A DNA stretch of 10,892 nt from an uncultured Clostridia bacterium (GTDB taxonomy: Bacteria; Bacillota; Clostridia; TANB77; CAG-508), in NCBI GenBank assembly GCA_934167365.1, contig CAKPKU010000049.1, forward strand, positions 1-10,892, read 5' to 3'. The position numbers were made by a program, and so were the translations under genes. Numbering within the stretch: the first letter of the stretch is position 1; each line of letters opens with the position of its first letter. Below the pieces are notes generated by a model. That model was given only the letters and a program-made list of their open reading frames with translations. It was not told where the DNA came from and made no database searches. Of this stretch, positions 1 through 7,184 are shown piece by piece.

Positions 1-1
1 T

Positions 2-1276
2 GATATATATTTTGGTTTGAAAGGTGAAAAAATAAATGGAGGAATATTTTATGAAAAAGCATTAGAGCTTGGAGCATAAGCTTGTATTATTCTAGATATT
101 GATGTTTCAGAAGAAGTAAAACAAAAGTACAGTGACAGATCAATCATAAAAGTAAAGGATACTTTAGTAGCCTTACAAAAATTAGCGAAGTTCAAAAGAA
201 GTTTATACAATATACCAGTAATTGCAATAACTGGAAGTGTTGGAAAAACAAGTACGAAAGATGTAATTTCAAGTGTTGTTGCGAAAAAATTTAATGTGTT
301 AAAAACTGAAGGAAATTTTAATAATCATATAGGACTTCCATTAACTATATTGAGATTAAAAAATCATAATGCACTAGTTGTTGAAATGGGAATGAGCAAC
401 TTAGGGGAAATAAGCTTATTAACCAATATAGCAAAACCTACAATAGCAGTAATAACTAATGTTGGAACAGCACATATTGGAAATTTAGGATCTAGAGCTA
501 ATATTTTAAAAGCTAAACTTGAAATTTTAGAAGGATTATCTGATAATGGTCCAATAATAATAAATAATGATAATGACATGTTACATATGTGGAATGAGCA
601 AAATTCAAAATATAGAGCTATTACTTTTGGAATTGAAAATAAAAGTAATATAATGGCAAAAAATGTTTGTATAAATTCAAGCGGTAGTAAATATGAAATA
701 GAGCATGAAGGGAAAAAATATACAATAAATGTACCTGTTTCAGGCTATCCATTTGTATATAATAGTATGTCTGCAATATGTGTAGGTAATGAACTAAAAA
801 TAGATATGCATGATATAATTGATGGAATAGAAAATTTTGAGCTTACAAAAAATAGAATGGAAATTGAAAAAATAAATAATATAACAATTATTAATGATTG
901 CTATAATGCAAATTATGACTCAATGAAAGCAGGAATAGAAAATTTAGCAAGATTACAAGGAAAAAGAAAAATTGCTATACTTGGAGATATGTTAGAGCTT
1001 GGAGAATTCTCAAAAGACTTACATTGCAAGGTTGGAGAGGAAGTAGCTAAAAATAAAATTGATATTTTAATAACCGTAGGAAATGAATCAAAAAATATTG
1101 CTGAAACAGCGAAAAAACGTGGAATGAATGAAGAGAATATTTTTATTTTTGAAAATAATAATCAAGTAATAAATTTAATAAATAAAATAAAAAAAGATGA
1201 TGACTGTATATTAATAAAAGCATCAAATGGAATGCATTTTATAGAGCTAGTAAATAACTTAAAAACAGGCGAGTAA
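2..1276 (+). pseudogene. murF: MurF, UDP-MurNAc-tripeptide:D-Ala-D-Ala ligase (5'-partial, one in-frame stop)
   Basis: MurF adds D-Ala-D-Ala to UDP-MurNAc-tripeptide in the cytoplasm, the last soluble step of the peptidoglycan pentapeptide precursor. The frame is open from base 2 at the window edge. It shows the end of the N-terminal Mur domain (DIYFGLKGEK), the ATP-binding loop GSVGKTS (233-253), the NFNNHIGLPLTIL segment, EMGMSNLGEI, NVGTAHIG, NDCYNANYDSM and, near the end, GDMLELGE and KASNGMHF, all typical of MurF in the expected order. A single TAA (77-79) interrupts the frame in the N-terminal domain, and good homology continues in the same frame on both sides. No ATG, GTG or TTG lies in frame between that stop and GTG 296, and a start at 296 would lose the P-loop, so a shorter protein should be inactive. 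Because MurF is normally essential, a sequence error or a second intact copy is plausible. Family assignment is firm; the broken state is as sequenced. Confidence 0.93.
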
Positions 1277-1281
1277 AAATA

Positions 1282-1310
1282 TTGAATTGAAAGCAAAATA
1301 GTGCTATAAT
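1282..1310 (+). promoter_or_regulatory. Sigma-A-type promoter of dnaJ-like gene
   Basis: TTGAAT (1282-1287), a 17-bp spacer and TATAAT (1305-1310), with TG at 1302-1303 making an extended -10. It begins 5 bases after the murF stop and lies about 40 bases before the dnaJ-like ATG, so the co-chaperone gene can be transcribed on its own. No CIRCE-like inverted repeat is seen around it. Confidence 0.65.
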
Positions 1311-1351
1311 TTTAATATAATGATGAAAAACGTATGGAGGATGTTAAATAA

Positions 1352-2245
1352 ATGGTTTTTAAAAATTACTATAAACTGTTGGAACTAGAAAACAATATTA
1401 AATCAACGCAAACTGAAATAAAAGCAGCATATAGAGAGCAAGCAAAAAAATACCATCCAGATGTAAATGTAAACAACAAAGGTGCTGAAGAAAGATTTAA
1501 AGACATAAACGAGGGATATAGAATATTATCAGATCCAGCTCAAAAAAGAAAATATGATAAATCATGGTACTATTATGTAGGAAAAAAATTGCAAAAAGCA
1601 AAAAGTAATGATAAAGAAGTAAAGGTAAATGATATAGTAAATATGTTTTTTGGAGGAAACATATCAAAAAAAGAACATATAAAACCATCTCCAATAAAAG
1701 GTGAAAATATTGAAACAGAGCTAGAAATTTCGATAAAAGAGGCATTTGATGGAACAGAAAAAAAAGTTTCAATAGCATCACAAACAGAAAAAAATAAAAT
1801 AATCGATATAAAAATTCCGTCAGGAATAAAAAGTGGTGAAAAATTAAGAGTAGAAGGTCAAGGAAAAATAGGAAAAAACGGTGGAAAAAATGGAGATTTA
1901 ATAATACAAATAAATATAAAAAATAGCTCTATATATGAGTTAAAAAATAGTGATATATATGTCAAATTATTAGTTACTCCTTGGGATGCAGCATTAGGAT
2001 GTAGAACTTCAGTAAACGGAATTGATGGAGATGTTACAATAATACTTCCAAAGGGAACACAAAATGGAGATCAAATATCAATTCCAAATAAGGGATATTT
2101 TGTAGAAGACAAGCAAAGAGGAAATTTGATTATAAAAACAGAAATTATTATTCCTAAAAAGTTAACAGATGAAGAGCGTAACTTATTTGCAGAATTGAAA
2201 CGAATTTCAAAATTTAAACCAAATGATTTAGTAAACATAAAATAA
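1352..2245 (+). CDS. Type II DnaJ / CbpA-like J-domain co-chaperone
   Basis: 297 aa. J-domain proteins stimulate the ATPase of DnaK and deliver unfolded clients in the cytoplasm. Residues 5-70 form the J domain: YKLLEL at its start, the essential HPD tripeptide at residues 35-37, and the helix III/IV segment FKDINEGYRILSDPAQKRKYD. From about residue 110 to 285 runs the two-lobed substrate-binding domain (IETELEISIKEAFDGTEKKV, then LLVTPWDAALG, IILPKGTQNGD and GYFVEDKQRGNL). There is no CxxCxGxG zinc-finger region and no clear Gly/Phe-rich linker, so this is a type II protein close in length to CbpA rather than canonical DnaJ. The start follows GGAGG at 1336-1340, with an 11-nt gap. No dnaK or grpE is nearby, so a symbol is withheld. 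It has its own promoter just after murF. Confidence 0.92.
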   Translation: MVFKNYYKLLELENNIKSTQTEIKAAYREQAKKYHPDVNVNNKGAEERFKDINEGYRILSDPAQKRKYDKSWYYYVGKKLQKAKSNDKEVKVNDIVNMFFGGNISKKEHIKPSPIKGENIETELEISIKEAFDGTEKKVSIASQTEKNKIIDIKIPSGIKSGEKLRVEGQGKIGKNGGKNGDLIIQINIKNSSIYELKNSDIYVKLLVTPWDAALGCRTSVNGIDGDVTIILPKGTQNGDQISIPNKGYFVEDKQRGNLIIKTEIIIPKKLTDEERNLFAELKRISKFKPNDLVNIK

Positions 2246-2246
2246 G

Positions 2247-2276
2247 TTGACAGCAAATACAAAATGATGTTATAAT
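2247..2276 (+). promoter_or_regulatory. Near-consensus promoter of the orf170-orf109-virD4 unit
   Basis: TTGACA (2247-2252), an 18-bp spacer and TATAAT (2271-2276), with TG at 2268-2269 as extended -10. Both hexamers match the sigma-A consensus fully. The -35 box starts two bases after the dnaJ-like stop codon (2243-2245), and no terminator separates the two, so read-through from upstream is also possible. Confidence 0.8.
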
Positions 2277-2322
2277 TTAATATATTGTAAGCGAAAGATA
2301 AACTATGAAGCAGGATCATAGG

Positions 2323-2331
2323 AAAGGGGTG
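2323..2331 (+). promoter_or_regulatory. Ribosome binding site that fixes the orf170 start
   Basis: AAAGGGGTG lies 9 bases before ATG 2341. The earlier in-frame ATG at 2305 has no comparable purine-rich site at the right distance, and this Shine-Dalgarno would sit inside the reading frame if 2305 were used. Start 2341 is therefore preferred. Confidence 0.7.
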
Positions 2332-2340
2332 TACTATTTT

Positions 2341-2853
2341 ATGGAATATTTACGAGGTAAACATTTTAGTATAACAGATCAAAAGGATATTAACACAGTA
2401 GTTTATGAAATTAATAAAACAGATAAAAACAAGTCAAGTAAATTTCCAAAATTTACAATAGAACGATTAGATTCAATTGAGGAGCTAGTTGATGACAAAA
2501 AAAGAAAAACCTTTTTTGTTGACTTGCCAAAAAAGGCAGGAAATCAACTTTTATTTTTAACTTTTCAAAAAGATCAGGTAACAGTTAATATGGGCTTATT
2601 AAAACATAATGAAGTTAAATTTATTAAAAAGAATATACCGATGAAATTTGATACTATTTCTAGTGACTCAACAGAAGAGAGTTATAAAGAATTTAATTGT
2701 ACACCTAATATGAGAATGCCAATATATATTATAGATCCAGAAACGGGAAATGAAATAAATCCTATTTTATATTATGATAATAAAACAAATGAAGTAAAGG
2801 GAAAGTGTATATTAAAACCAAATAAATCTTATTTAGCTTTCAGAATAAGGTGA
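2341..2853 (+). CDS. Hypothetical protein, 170 aa, first gene of the coupling-protein operon
   Basis: I do not recognise a family. From ATG 2341 it encodes 170 aa with no signal peptide and no membrane segment. The first 60 residues are charged (KTDKNKSSKFPKF, then SIEELVDDKKRK). The rest alternates short hydrophobic and polar stretches (TFFVDLPKKAGNQLLFLTF, IYIIDPETGNEINPILYY) and ends KSYLAFRIR, which suggests a mostly beta, soluble domain. There is one Cys, at residue 120 (EFNCTPN). Translation could also begin at ATG 2305, but the Shine-Dalgarno at 2323-2331 favours 2341. A gap of 23 bases separates it from the next gene, which is followed 17 bases later by the VirD4-type ATPase, so all three probably share one mRNA. 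A role linked to the ATPase is inference from position only. Confidence 0.8.
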   Translation: MEYLRGKHFSITDQKDINTVVYEINKTDKNKSSKFPKFTIERLDSIEELVDDKKRKTFFVDLPKKAGNQLLFLTFQKDQVTVNMGLLKHNEVKFIKKNIPMKFDTISSDSTEESYKEFNCTPNMRMPIYIIDPETGNEINPILYYDNKTNEVKGKCILKPNKSYLAFRIR

Positions 2854-2876
2854 AATTAAATCAAGGGGGAATGTAG

Positions 2877-3206
2877 ATGGATGCCAATGCAAATACAAAA
2901 CCATCAGTCAAGAAAGTAAGAGAATGGCCAAAATTTGACTTTTTAAGTTTTTTAATTAGAGGTAGAGAATTGGTAGCAAATGTTTTAAAAAATGCAAAGA
3001 AAACATTGATTCCAAATATTGATGGTGTTGGAGATTCACTAATAAAAAAGGATTATTCAAGATTTAATATTAATAGTTTAGATGATTCAGAGAAAGTAGA
3101 GAAATTTCCTGAGCCAAACGAAATAACATCAAAGTCAGTAAGAAAAAATATTGATGAAAAGTTTATTAAAAAATATTCAAAGAAAAATGAGAAGCAGATA
3201 TACTAA
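2877..3206 (+). CDS. Hypothetical small basic/charged protein, 109 aa
   Basis: No family recognised. It is 109 aa, rich in Lys and Glu. A single amphipathic stretch (FDFLSFLIRGRELVANVL, about residues 21-38) could be a helix that touches membrane or a partner, but it carries charges and does not look like a true membrane span. The C-terminal half (SEKVEKFPEPNEI to the end) is polar and probably disordered. The Shine-Dalgarno AAGGGGGA (2863-2870) is 6 bases before ATG 2877; the ATG at 2871 is followed at once by TAG. It sits between orf170 and the coupling ATPase with gaps of 23 and 17 bases, so co-expression is very likely. It could be an adaptor or accessory of the ATPase, but only position supports that. 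Confidence 0.78.
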   Translation: MDANANTKPSVKKVREWPKFDFLSFLIRGRELVANVLKNAKKTLIPNIDGVGDSLIKKDYSRFNINSLDDSEKVEKFPEPNEITSKSVRKNIDEKFIKKYSKKNEKQIY

Positions 3207-3223
3207 TGAGAAGGTGAAAAAAT

Positions 3224-5249
3224 ATGAAAAATAAAATTTTTACAAATAAAACAGGAAAAAAATTATTAATGCATATTATACTATGGTTATTACTAGCCAT
3301 AGTATTTATCATACCAATCATAGTAGCTGGTGTTGATTCAATGTCAGCATCTGGAGTGGTTAATGTTAATGTTTTTGGAGAAATAGTTTTCAATTATATA
3401 ATAGATATTGGAAGTAGAGTAAAAGCATTTCAGGAATTGTACAAGTCAACAACGTTAAGAATATTAGGATATTATACATTTTTTTACTATGCATTTGTTC
3501 TTGTTTGGTTCCTAAAGAAATCAAATGGAGGAGATGGAGATTTTCACGATATTGAGCATGGATCAAGTGATTGGAGTGAAAATGGTGAACAGTACAAAGT
3601 ATTAAGTAAGAAATCTGGAATAATTCTTGCAGAAAAAAATTATTTACCAGTAGACAAGCCAGGAAATATTAACGTATTGATAGTTGGACGGATCTGGTGC
3701 TGGTAAATCTGCATCATACTCAAAACCAAATGCATACCAAAAATTAGGATCATATGTATTTACAGATCCAAAAGGTGAGTTATATGATGATACAGCAGGA
3801 TATTTGCAAAGAAATGGTTATGAAATAAAAGTATTAAATTTAGTAAATCCAAAAAACAGCGATGGTTACAATCCTTTAGCTCATATTAAAAGTGACCTTG
3901 ATGTTGATGTTATAGCATCAACAATAATAAAAGGTCAAAATAAAGGGGGATCATCAGATCCATTTTGGGATGATACAGCAGAAATGTTATTAAAAGCACT
4001 TATATTCTATTTAATTGCAGTAAGACCTCCGGAGGAGCAAAATTTAGCAAGTTGTGCAGAAATGGTTAGAGCAGCAGCAGCAGATAGCAATGGAGGAAAC
4101 TTACTAAAGGAAATGATGAGTGTTTTACCATTAGATCACCCAGCAAGAACATATTATAAAAACGTTGAAGTTGCGGCAGATAAAACATTTAGCTCAATTC
4201 TAGTAAGTTTACAAGCAAAACTTGGTAAATTTGACTCAAAGGATATTGCAGAAGTTACATCAACAGATACAATTGATTTTGAAAGAATAGGTAGTGTAAA
4301 AACAGCAGTATATGTGATTTCATCAGATACACACACTGCATATGATTTCTTATTAACAATATTCTTTGCTCAAATGATTCAACAATTATATGATTTTGCT
4401 GATAATAATGGCGGTAAATTAAAAGTGCAAACATTTTTTATACTTGATGAGTTCGCAAACATTGGACAGATACCAGACTTTGATAAAAAAATATCAACAT
4501 CAAGAAGTAGAAACATTTCATTTAGTGTTATATTACAAAATTTAGACCAATTAGAGGCAATATATGATAAGGCATATGAAACAATTATGGGAAACTGTGA
4601 TACTCACTTGTTTTTAGGAAGTAACTCAACAAAAACAGTTGAATATTTTTCTAAAGCATTAGGTGAAAAAACAATTTCAAGAACAAGTATATCAAAAAGT
4701 AAAGATAAAGATGGACATAAAAGTGGAACAAGTGATTCAGAGCAAATTATGGCAAGGGCCTTAATGACGCCAGATGAATTAAGAAGAATGAGTATGGACT
4801 ATTGTATTATATATGAAAAGGGTATAAAACCAGTAAAAGCTAAAAAAATATTTTTCTTTAAAACTAATATGATTAAGGAATTCAATAAGTTTAAATTAGA
4901 TCATAATAACTTTGACGGAGGAAAACGTGGAGTTTGGAGAAAATTTAATCCATATAATCAATTTAACGAAGATGAGAACAAAGATTTAAATGTGGAATCA
5001 CTTGATGATTTATTTGAGGAAGATGAAAAAGAGGAATTAGATCCAATAGAAAAGCCTAAAAGAAGGAATAAAAAAGATGAAGAAGAGCATGACTCAAATA
5101 TATTACAAAGCGATTTAGGTGAATTGCCTGATGATGATTTGGAAAATCAAAGCATGGATGATTCTAAAGACGAGGAAATATTAGATATTCAAAAGGAACT
5201 AGAAGCAAAATTTGATGAATTGTTTGGAAATGACGATGATGAAAATTAG
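3224..5249 (+). pseudogene. VirD4/TraG-family type IV coupling ATPase, frameshifted at Walker A
   Basis: VirD4/TraG proteins are inner-membrane hexameric ATPases that bring DNA-relaxase or protein substrates to a type IV secretion channel. The gene starts at ATG 3224 behind GAAGGTG. Residues about 14-37 and 78-98 are the two N-terminal membrane segments, followed by the HGSSDW family signature. The first frame reads to VLIVG, then an extra C at 3689 shifts it, and it ends within six codons. Removing that base restores GGSGAGKS (Walker A) and continues through TDPKGELY, Walker B LDEFANIG (4443-4466) and QNLDQLEAIY to TAG 5249, about 674 aa, a normal family length. The C-terminal ~85 residues are strongly acidic and likely disordered. 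As sequenced, the products are a 160-aa membrane piece and, if TTG 3684 is used, a 521-aa ATPase piece. It is last in a three-gene unit. No other type IV secretion gene is visible. Confidence 0.92.
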
Positions 5250-5252
5250 AAT

Positions 5253-5300
5253 AAAAAATAGGACAATTAGTGTATTAAACATTAATTGTCTATTTTTTTT
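5253..5300 (+). terminator. Bidirectional intrinsic terminator
   Basis: The inverted repeat has arms at about 5253-5272 and 5280-5298, with GACAATTAGTG pairing to CATTAATTGTC (one G-T wobble and one bulged G). It is flanked by an A-tract on the left and T8 on the right, so it can stop transcription both from the virD4-type gene and from the convergent glycosyltransferase gene. Its right end touches the stop codon of the minus-strand gene (5300-5302). Confidence 0.85.
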
Positions 5301-6868
5301 TAGTATTTATATTGCTTTACTTTATTAGGAGTAAAGTTTTTGTAATTATATTTTTTATATCGTATGTCAAATCGTACTGATATTGCTAAATAAAAAACGT
5401 TTGATAAAGTCCAAATCAATGGTAATAAATATACCATCAAATTAGAAGTTTTTAATCTAAATATACACATTACAAATCCTGTTAAATTTAATAATAATAT
5501 TATTAAATGGAAAAGCAACACTTTTAAATTTAGTTTACTCATTTTTGAGGAATGTCCTACTTTGGGCGAAACTTCAAATTTTGTTTTGCTAAACCCAAAT
5601 AGCTCTTTTAAAGTTTCAACTGCTAAAATAGGAGTTAAAATTGTTTCATAAATTGTATTCCAAGTTGAAGACCTTTCATTATTTTCAAGTTTATCAATAG
5701 CAAATCTTTTTAGTAAATATGTAGGCAACCATAAAGCTAAAAAGATTGAAACATTACAATCTATTATAATTATTCCAAACATACTAAAAAGTAGTGGGGC
5801 TAGTAAATATACTAGTCTTCTAATTCCAAAATACCAATAAGATATACATGAATGGTATTCTAATTTTTGTTTAAAAGATAATCCTATACATTTAGATATT
5901 TTATATTTTTTACCCATTTGAATACAACCCCTGGCCCATCTAGAACGTTGTTTAGCAAAACCAGTAAAATCTTCTACGGAATTTCCGTAGGCCGCAATAT
6001 TATTTAATGCAATACAAGTATAACCTTTATTTTCAATAAGCATTCCAGTTGCAATATCTTCAGATAAAGTACCAGTTGCAAAACCATTAACATCTTCTAA
6101 AGCCTTTCTTGATACTAAAGCATTAGTACCACAGAAAATGACTGAATTAGATTTATTTTTTGCGAGTTGTAATGAATTATAGAAATATTCTTGTTCAAAG
6201 GGTATTTTGTTTTCTAAATGAAATCTGTATTGAAATATATCTGGATTTTTGAAACTTTGTGGCAACTGAACAAATCCTATTTTTGTATGCTTGCTTTTTA
6301 GAAAAAAAGGAAGTGTTATGCTTAAAAAATCAGTAGTAGGAGCCATATCTGCATCAAAAAAAACTATATATGGGGAGTTTGAATGTTTTAAAGCATTATT
6401 ATAATTACCTGCTTTTGCATTTTTATTATTTAAACGAGTAATATAGTTTATATTCATAGTATTTGCTAATTTTTTTATTGTAGTTCTATTTCCATCATCA
6501 CATACATATATATGAATTTTATCTTTTTGAGGATAATCCAAATTTTGGCAAGCAGTAATTGTATTTTTTAGCAAATCTTCTGGTTCGTTTAGTGTAGCAA
6601 TAAAAATATCAATATCAGGATAATCAGAAATATTATCCAATATAGGAATATTCGGTGATTCTCTGTCAGTCATCAAACTATTAATGTAGTAAATAAAAAA
6701 ATCGAAAGACTCCCATATTTCCGTAGAAAGTACCAGTAATGCAAAAATGATACAAGTTGTACCTAAATGAATTGGTAGTGTAAAAAAAATGCGGTAAATA
6801 ATATAAATTAGTGTAAGAATAAATGTTAGTAAATAAATAAACTTTTTTAATTTTTTCTTTTGATTCAT
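5300..6868 (-). CDS. Cellulose-synthase-family membrane glycosyltransferase (GT2)
   Basis: 522 aa. The family polymerises a beta-linked polysaccharide from a UDP-sugar and extrudes it through its own membrane channel. Two membrane helices (about 11-30 and 35-50) precede a cytosolic GT-A domain with CDDGN (D124, D125), FDADMAP (D172, D174), QLPQSF, FCGTNA, the base motif SED (E270, D271) and QRSRW (307-311). More membrane helices follow (about 350-390, 450-471, 479-498). FEVSPK at 431-436 matches the FxVTxK gating loop of BcsA, with Ser for Thr. The protein ends soon after the last helix, so the PilZ c-di-GMP domain of BcsA is absent. The start at 6868 is set by AAGGAG 7 bases upstream and by a promoter that overlaps the longer frame from 6937. 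The polymer is not known: cellulose, another beta-glucan or a different glycan are all possible. No BcsB-like gene is visible. It is divergent from the adhesin gene. Confidence 0.92.
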   Translation of the reverse strand: MNQKKKLKKFIYLLTFILTLIYIIYRIFFTLPIHLGTTCIIFALLVLSTEIWESFDFFIYYINSLMTDRESPNIPILDNISDYPDIDIFIATLNEPEDLLKNTITACQNLDYPQKDKIHIYVCDDGNRTTIKKLANTMNINYITRLNNKNAKAGNYNNALKHSNSPYIVFFDADMAPTTDFLSITLPFFLKSKHTKIGFVQLPQSFKNPDIFQYRFHLENKIPFEQEYFYNSLQLAKNKSNSVIFCGTNALVSRKALEDVNGFATGTLSEDIATGMLIENKGYTCIALNNIAAYGNSVEDFTGFAKQRSRWARGCIQMGKKYKISKCIGLSFKQKLEYHSCISYWYFGIRRLVYLLAPLLFSMFGIIIIDCNVSIFLALWLPTYLLKRFAIDKLENNERSSTWNTIYETILTPILAVETLKELFGFSKTKFEVSPKVGHSSKMSKLNLKVLLFHLIILLLNLTGFVMCIFRLKTSNLMVYLLPLIWTLSNVFYLAISVRFDIRYKKYNYKNFTPNKVKQYKY

Positions 6869-6875
6869 ATGTAAT

Positions 6876-6881
6876 CTCCTT
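6876..6881 (-). promoter_or_regulatory. Ribosome binding site that fixes the glycosyltransferase start
   Basis: AAGGAG on the minus strand, 7 bases upstream of the ATG at 6868-6866. The upstream in-frame ATG at 6937 has no such site, and the 23 residues it would add are not family-like. Confidence 0.8.
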
Positions 6882-6898
6882 TTTATAATTATATAGTG

Positions 6899-6927
6899 AT
6901 AATAGATTAAATAATTAATAAAGTCAA
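6899..6927 (-). promoter_or_regulatory. Likely promoter of the glycosyltransferase gene
   Basis: On the minus strand, TTGACT (6927-6922), a 17-bp spacer and TATTAT (6904-6899). Transcription would start near 6892 and give a short leader of about 24 bases before ATG 6868. AT-rich sequence yields chance -10 boxes; the good -35 box and spacing raise confidence. Confidence 0.5.
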
Positions 6928-7016
6928 GAGCACACATATGGAATTATTAAGAAAAACTACGGAAATAAGAGGAAAAAGGATTTCCTAACTTTAAAGACTA
7001 AAATTGTGTCAAATTA

Positions 7017-7045
7017 TTGATTTTGCGGTACTTATATGGTAAAAT
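7017..7045 (+). promoter_or_regulatory. Likely promoter of the surface adhesin gene
   Basis: TTGATT (7017-7022), a 17-bp spacer and TAAAAT (7040-7045), with TG at 7037-7038 as extended -10, the same design as the other two plus-strand promoters in the window. It predicts a start near 7052 and a leader of about 130 bases, long enough to contain the hairpin at 7092-7154. Confidence 0.55.
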
Positions 7046-7091
7046 ATATAGTAATTTTTAATGAATTTGTAAAAAAAGTTAAAAATGCTTA

Positions 7092-7154
7092 CGGAAGAGA
7101 AAATTTGAGAGAGATATCATACAATTATTGTATGATATTTCTTGCCTCTTACCG
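7092..7154 (+). promoter_or_regulatory. Long two-part hairpin in the adhesin 5' leader
   Basis: The inner stem is a perfect 11-bp inverted repeat (7114-7124 with 7128-7138, loop TTA), extendable to about 16 bp with two G-U pairs (7109-7143). The outer stem pairs 7092-7099 with 7146-7154 (8 bp, one bulged A), separated from the inner stem by an asymmetric internal loop (9 bases on the 5' side, 2 on the 3' side). It ends 16 bases before the AAGGAG ribosome binding site (7171-7176) and is not followed by a T-tract, so it is not a terminator on this strand. It may act as an mRNA-stabilising or ligand/protein-binding leader, or at the DNA level as a dyad operator. Function is unknown. Confidence 0.55.
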
Positions 7155-7184
7155 AAATTCCAAAAAAGTAAAGGAGTAAAGGAT

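Larger units (their letters stand above)
6869..7184. other. Divergent intergenic region between glycosyltransferase and adhesin genes
   Basis: This 316-base stretch has no supportable gene. It holds the minus-strand promoter and ribosome binding site at its left, a plus-strand promoter near 7017-7045, and a strong hairpin in the plus-strand leader (7092-7154). A small inverted repeat AGGAAA/TTTCCT (6970-6986, 5-base loop) and a repeated TACGGAA word (6958-6964 and 7090-7096) are also seen. These could be operator-like, but they are short and chance is possible. I found no match to the c-di-GMP riboswitch consensus sequences I know. Confidence 0.6.

Noticed and set aside
364..579. Minus-strand open frames inside murF, the dnaJ-like gene and the coupling-protein operon (364-579, 1497-1781, 2071-2319, 3166-3393, 4154-4336)
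   Set aside because: They lie opposite well-supported genes and show no domain features of their own.
296..1276. Taking GTG 296 as the true murF start
   Set aside because: MurF homology, including the ATP-binding loop at 233-253, continues upstream in the same frame to base 2; a 326-aa product would lack the P-loop and has no convincing ribosome binding site.
2305..2340. ATG 2305 as the start of the 170-aa protein's gene
   Set aside because: No Shine-Dalgarno precedes it, while AAAGGGGTG sits 9 bases before ATG 2341.
3684..3700. Programmed +1 frameshift in the coupling ATPase gene
   Set aside because: No stop codon at the slip site and no upstream Shine-Dalgarno-like stimulator as in prfB; the Gly tRNA would re-pair poorly after slipping from GGA to GAC. 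A mutation or sequence error is simpler.
5974..5990. Palindrome CTACGGA/TCCGTAG as an operator
   Set aside because: It falls in the glycosyltransferase coding region over the conserved AYGNSVED segment; codons explain it.
6869..6937. N-terminal extension of the glycosyltransferase to 6937 on the minus strand
   Set aside because: The likely promoter (6899-6927) and the AAGGAG site (6876-6881) both fall inside this extension, pointing to ATG 6868.
6984..7012. Second minus-strand promoter with TTGACA at 7012-7007
   Set aside because: The -35 is perfect, but at 17-18 bp spacing the -10 reads GTTAGG or TTAGGA, a poor match.
7092..7154. Leader hairpin as an intrinsic terminator or attenuator
   Set aside because: No U-tract follows it on the plus strand, and no clear alternative anti-terminator pairing was found by eye.
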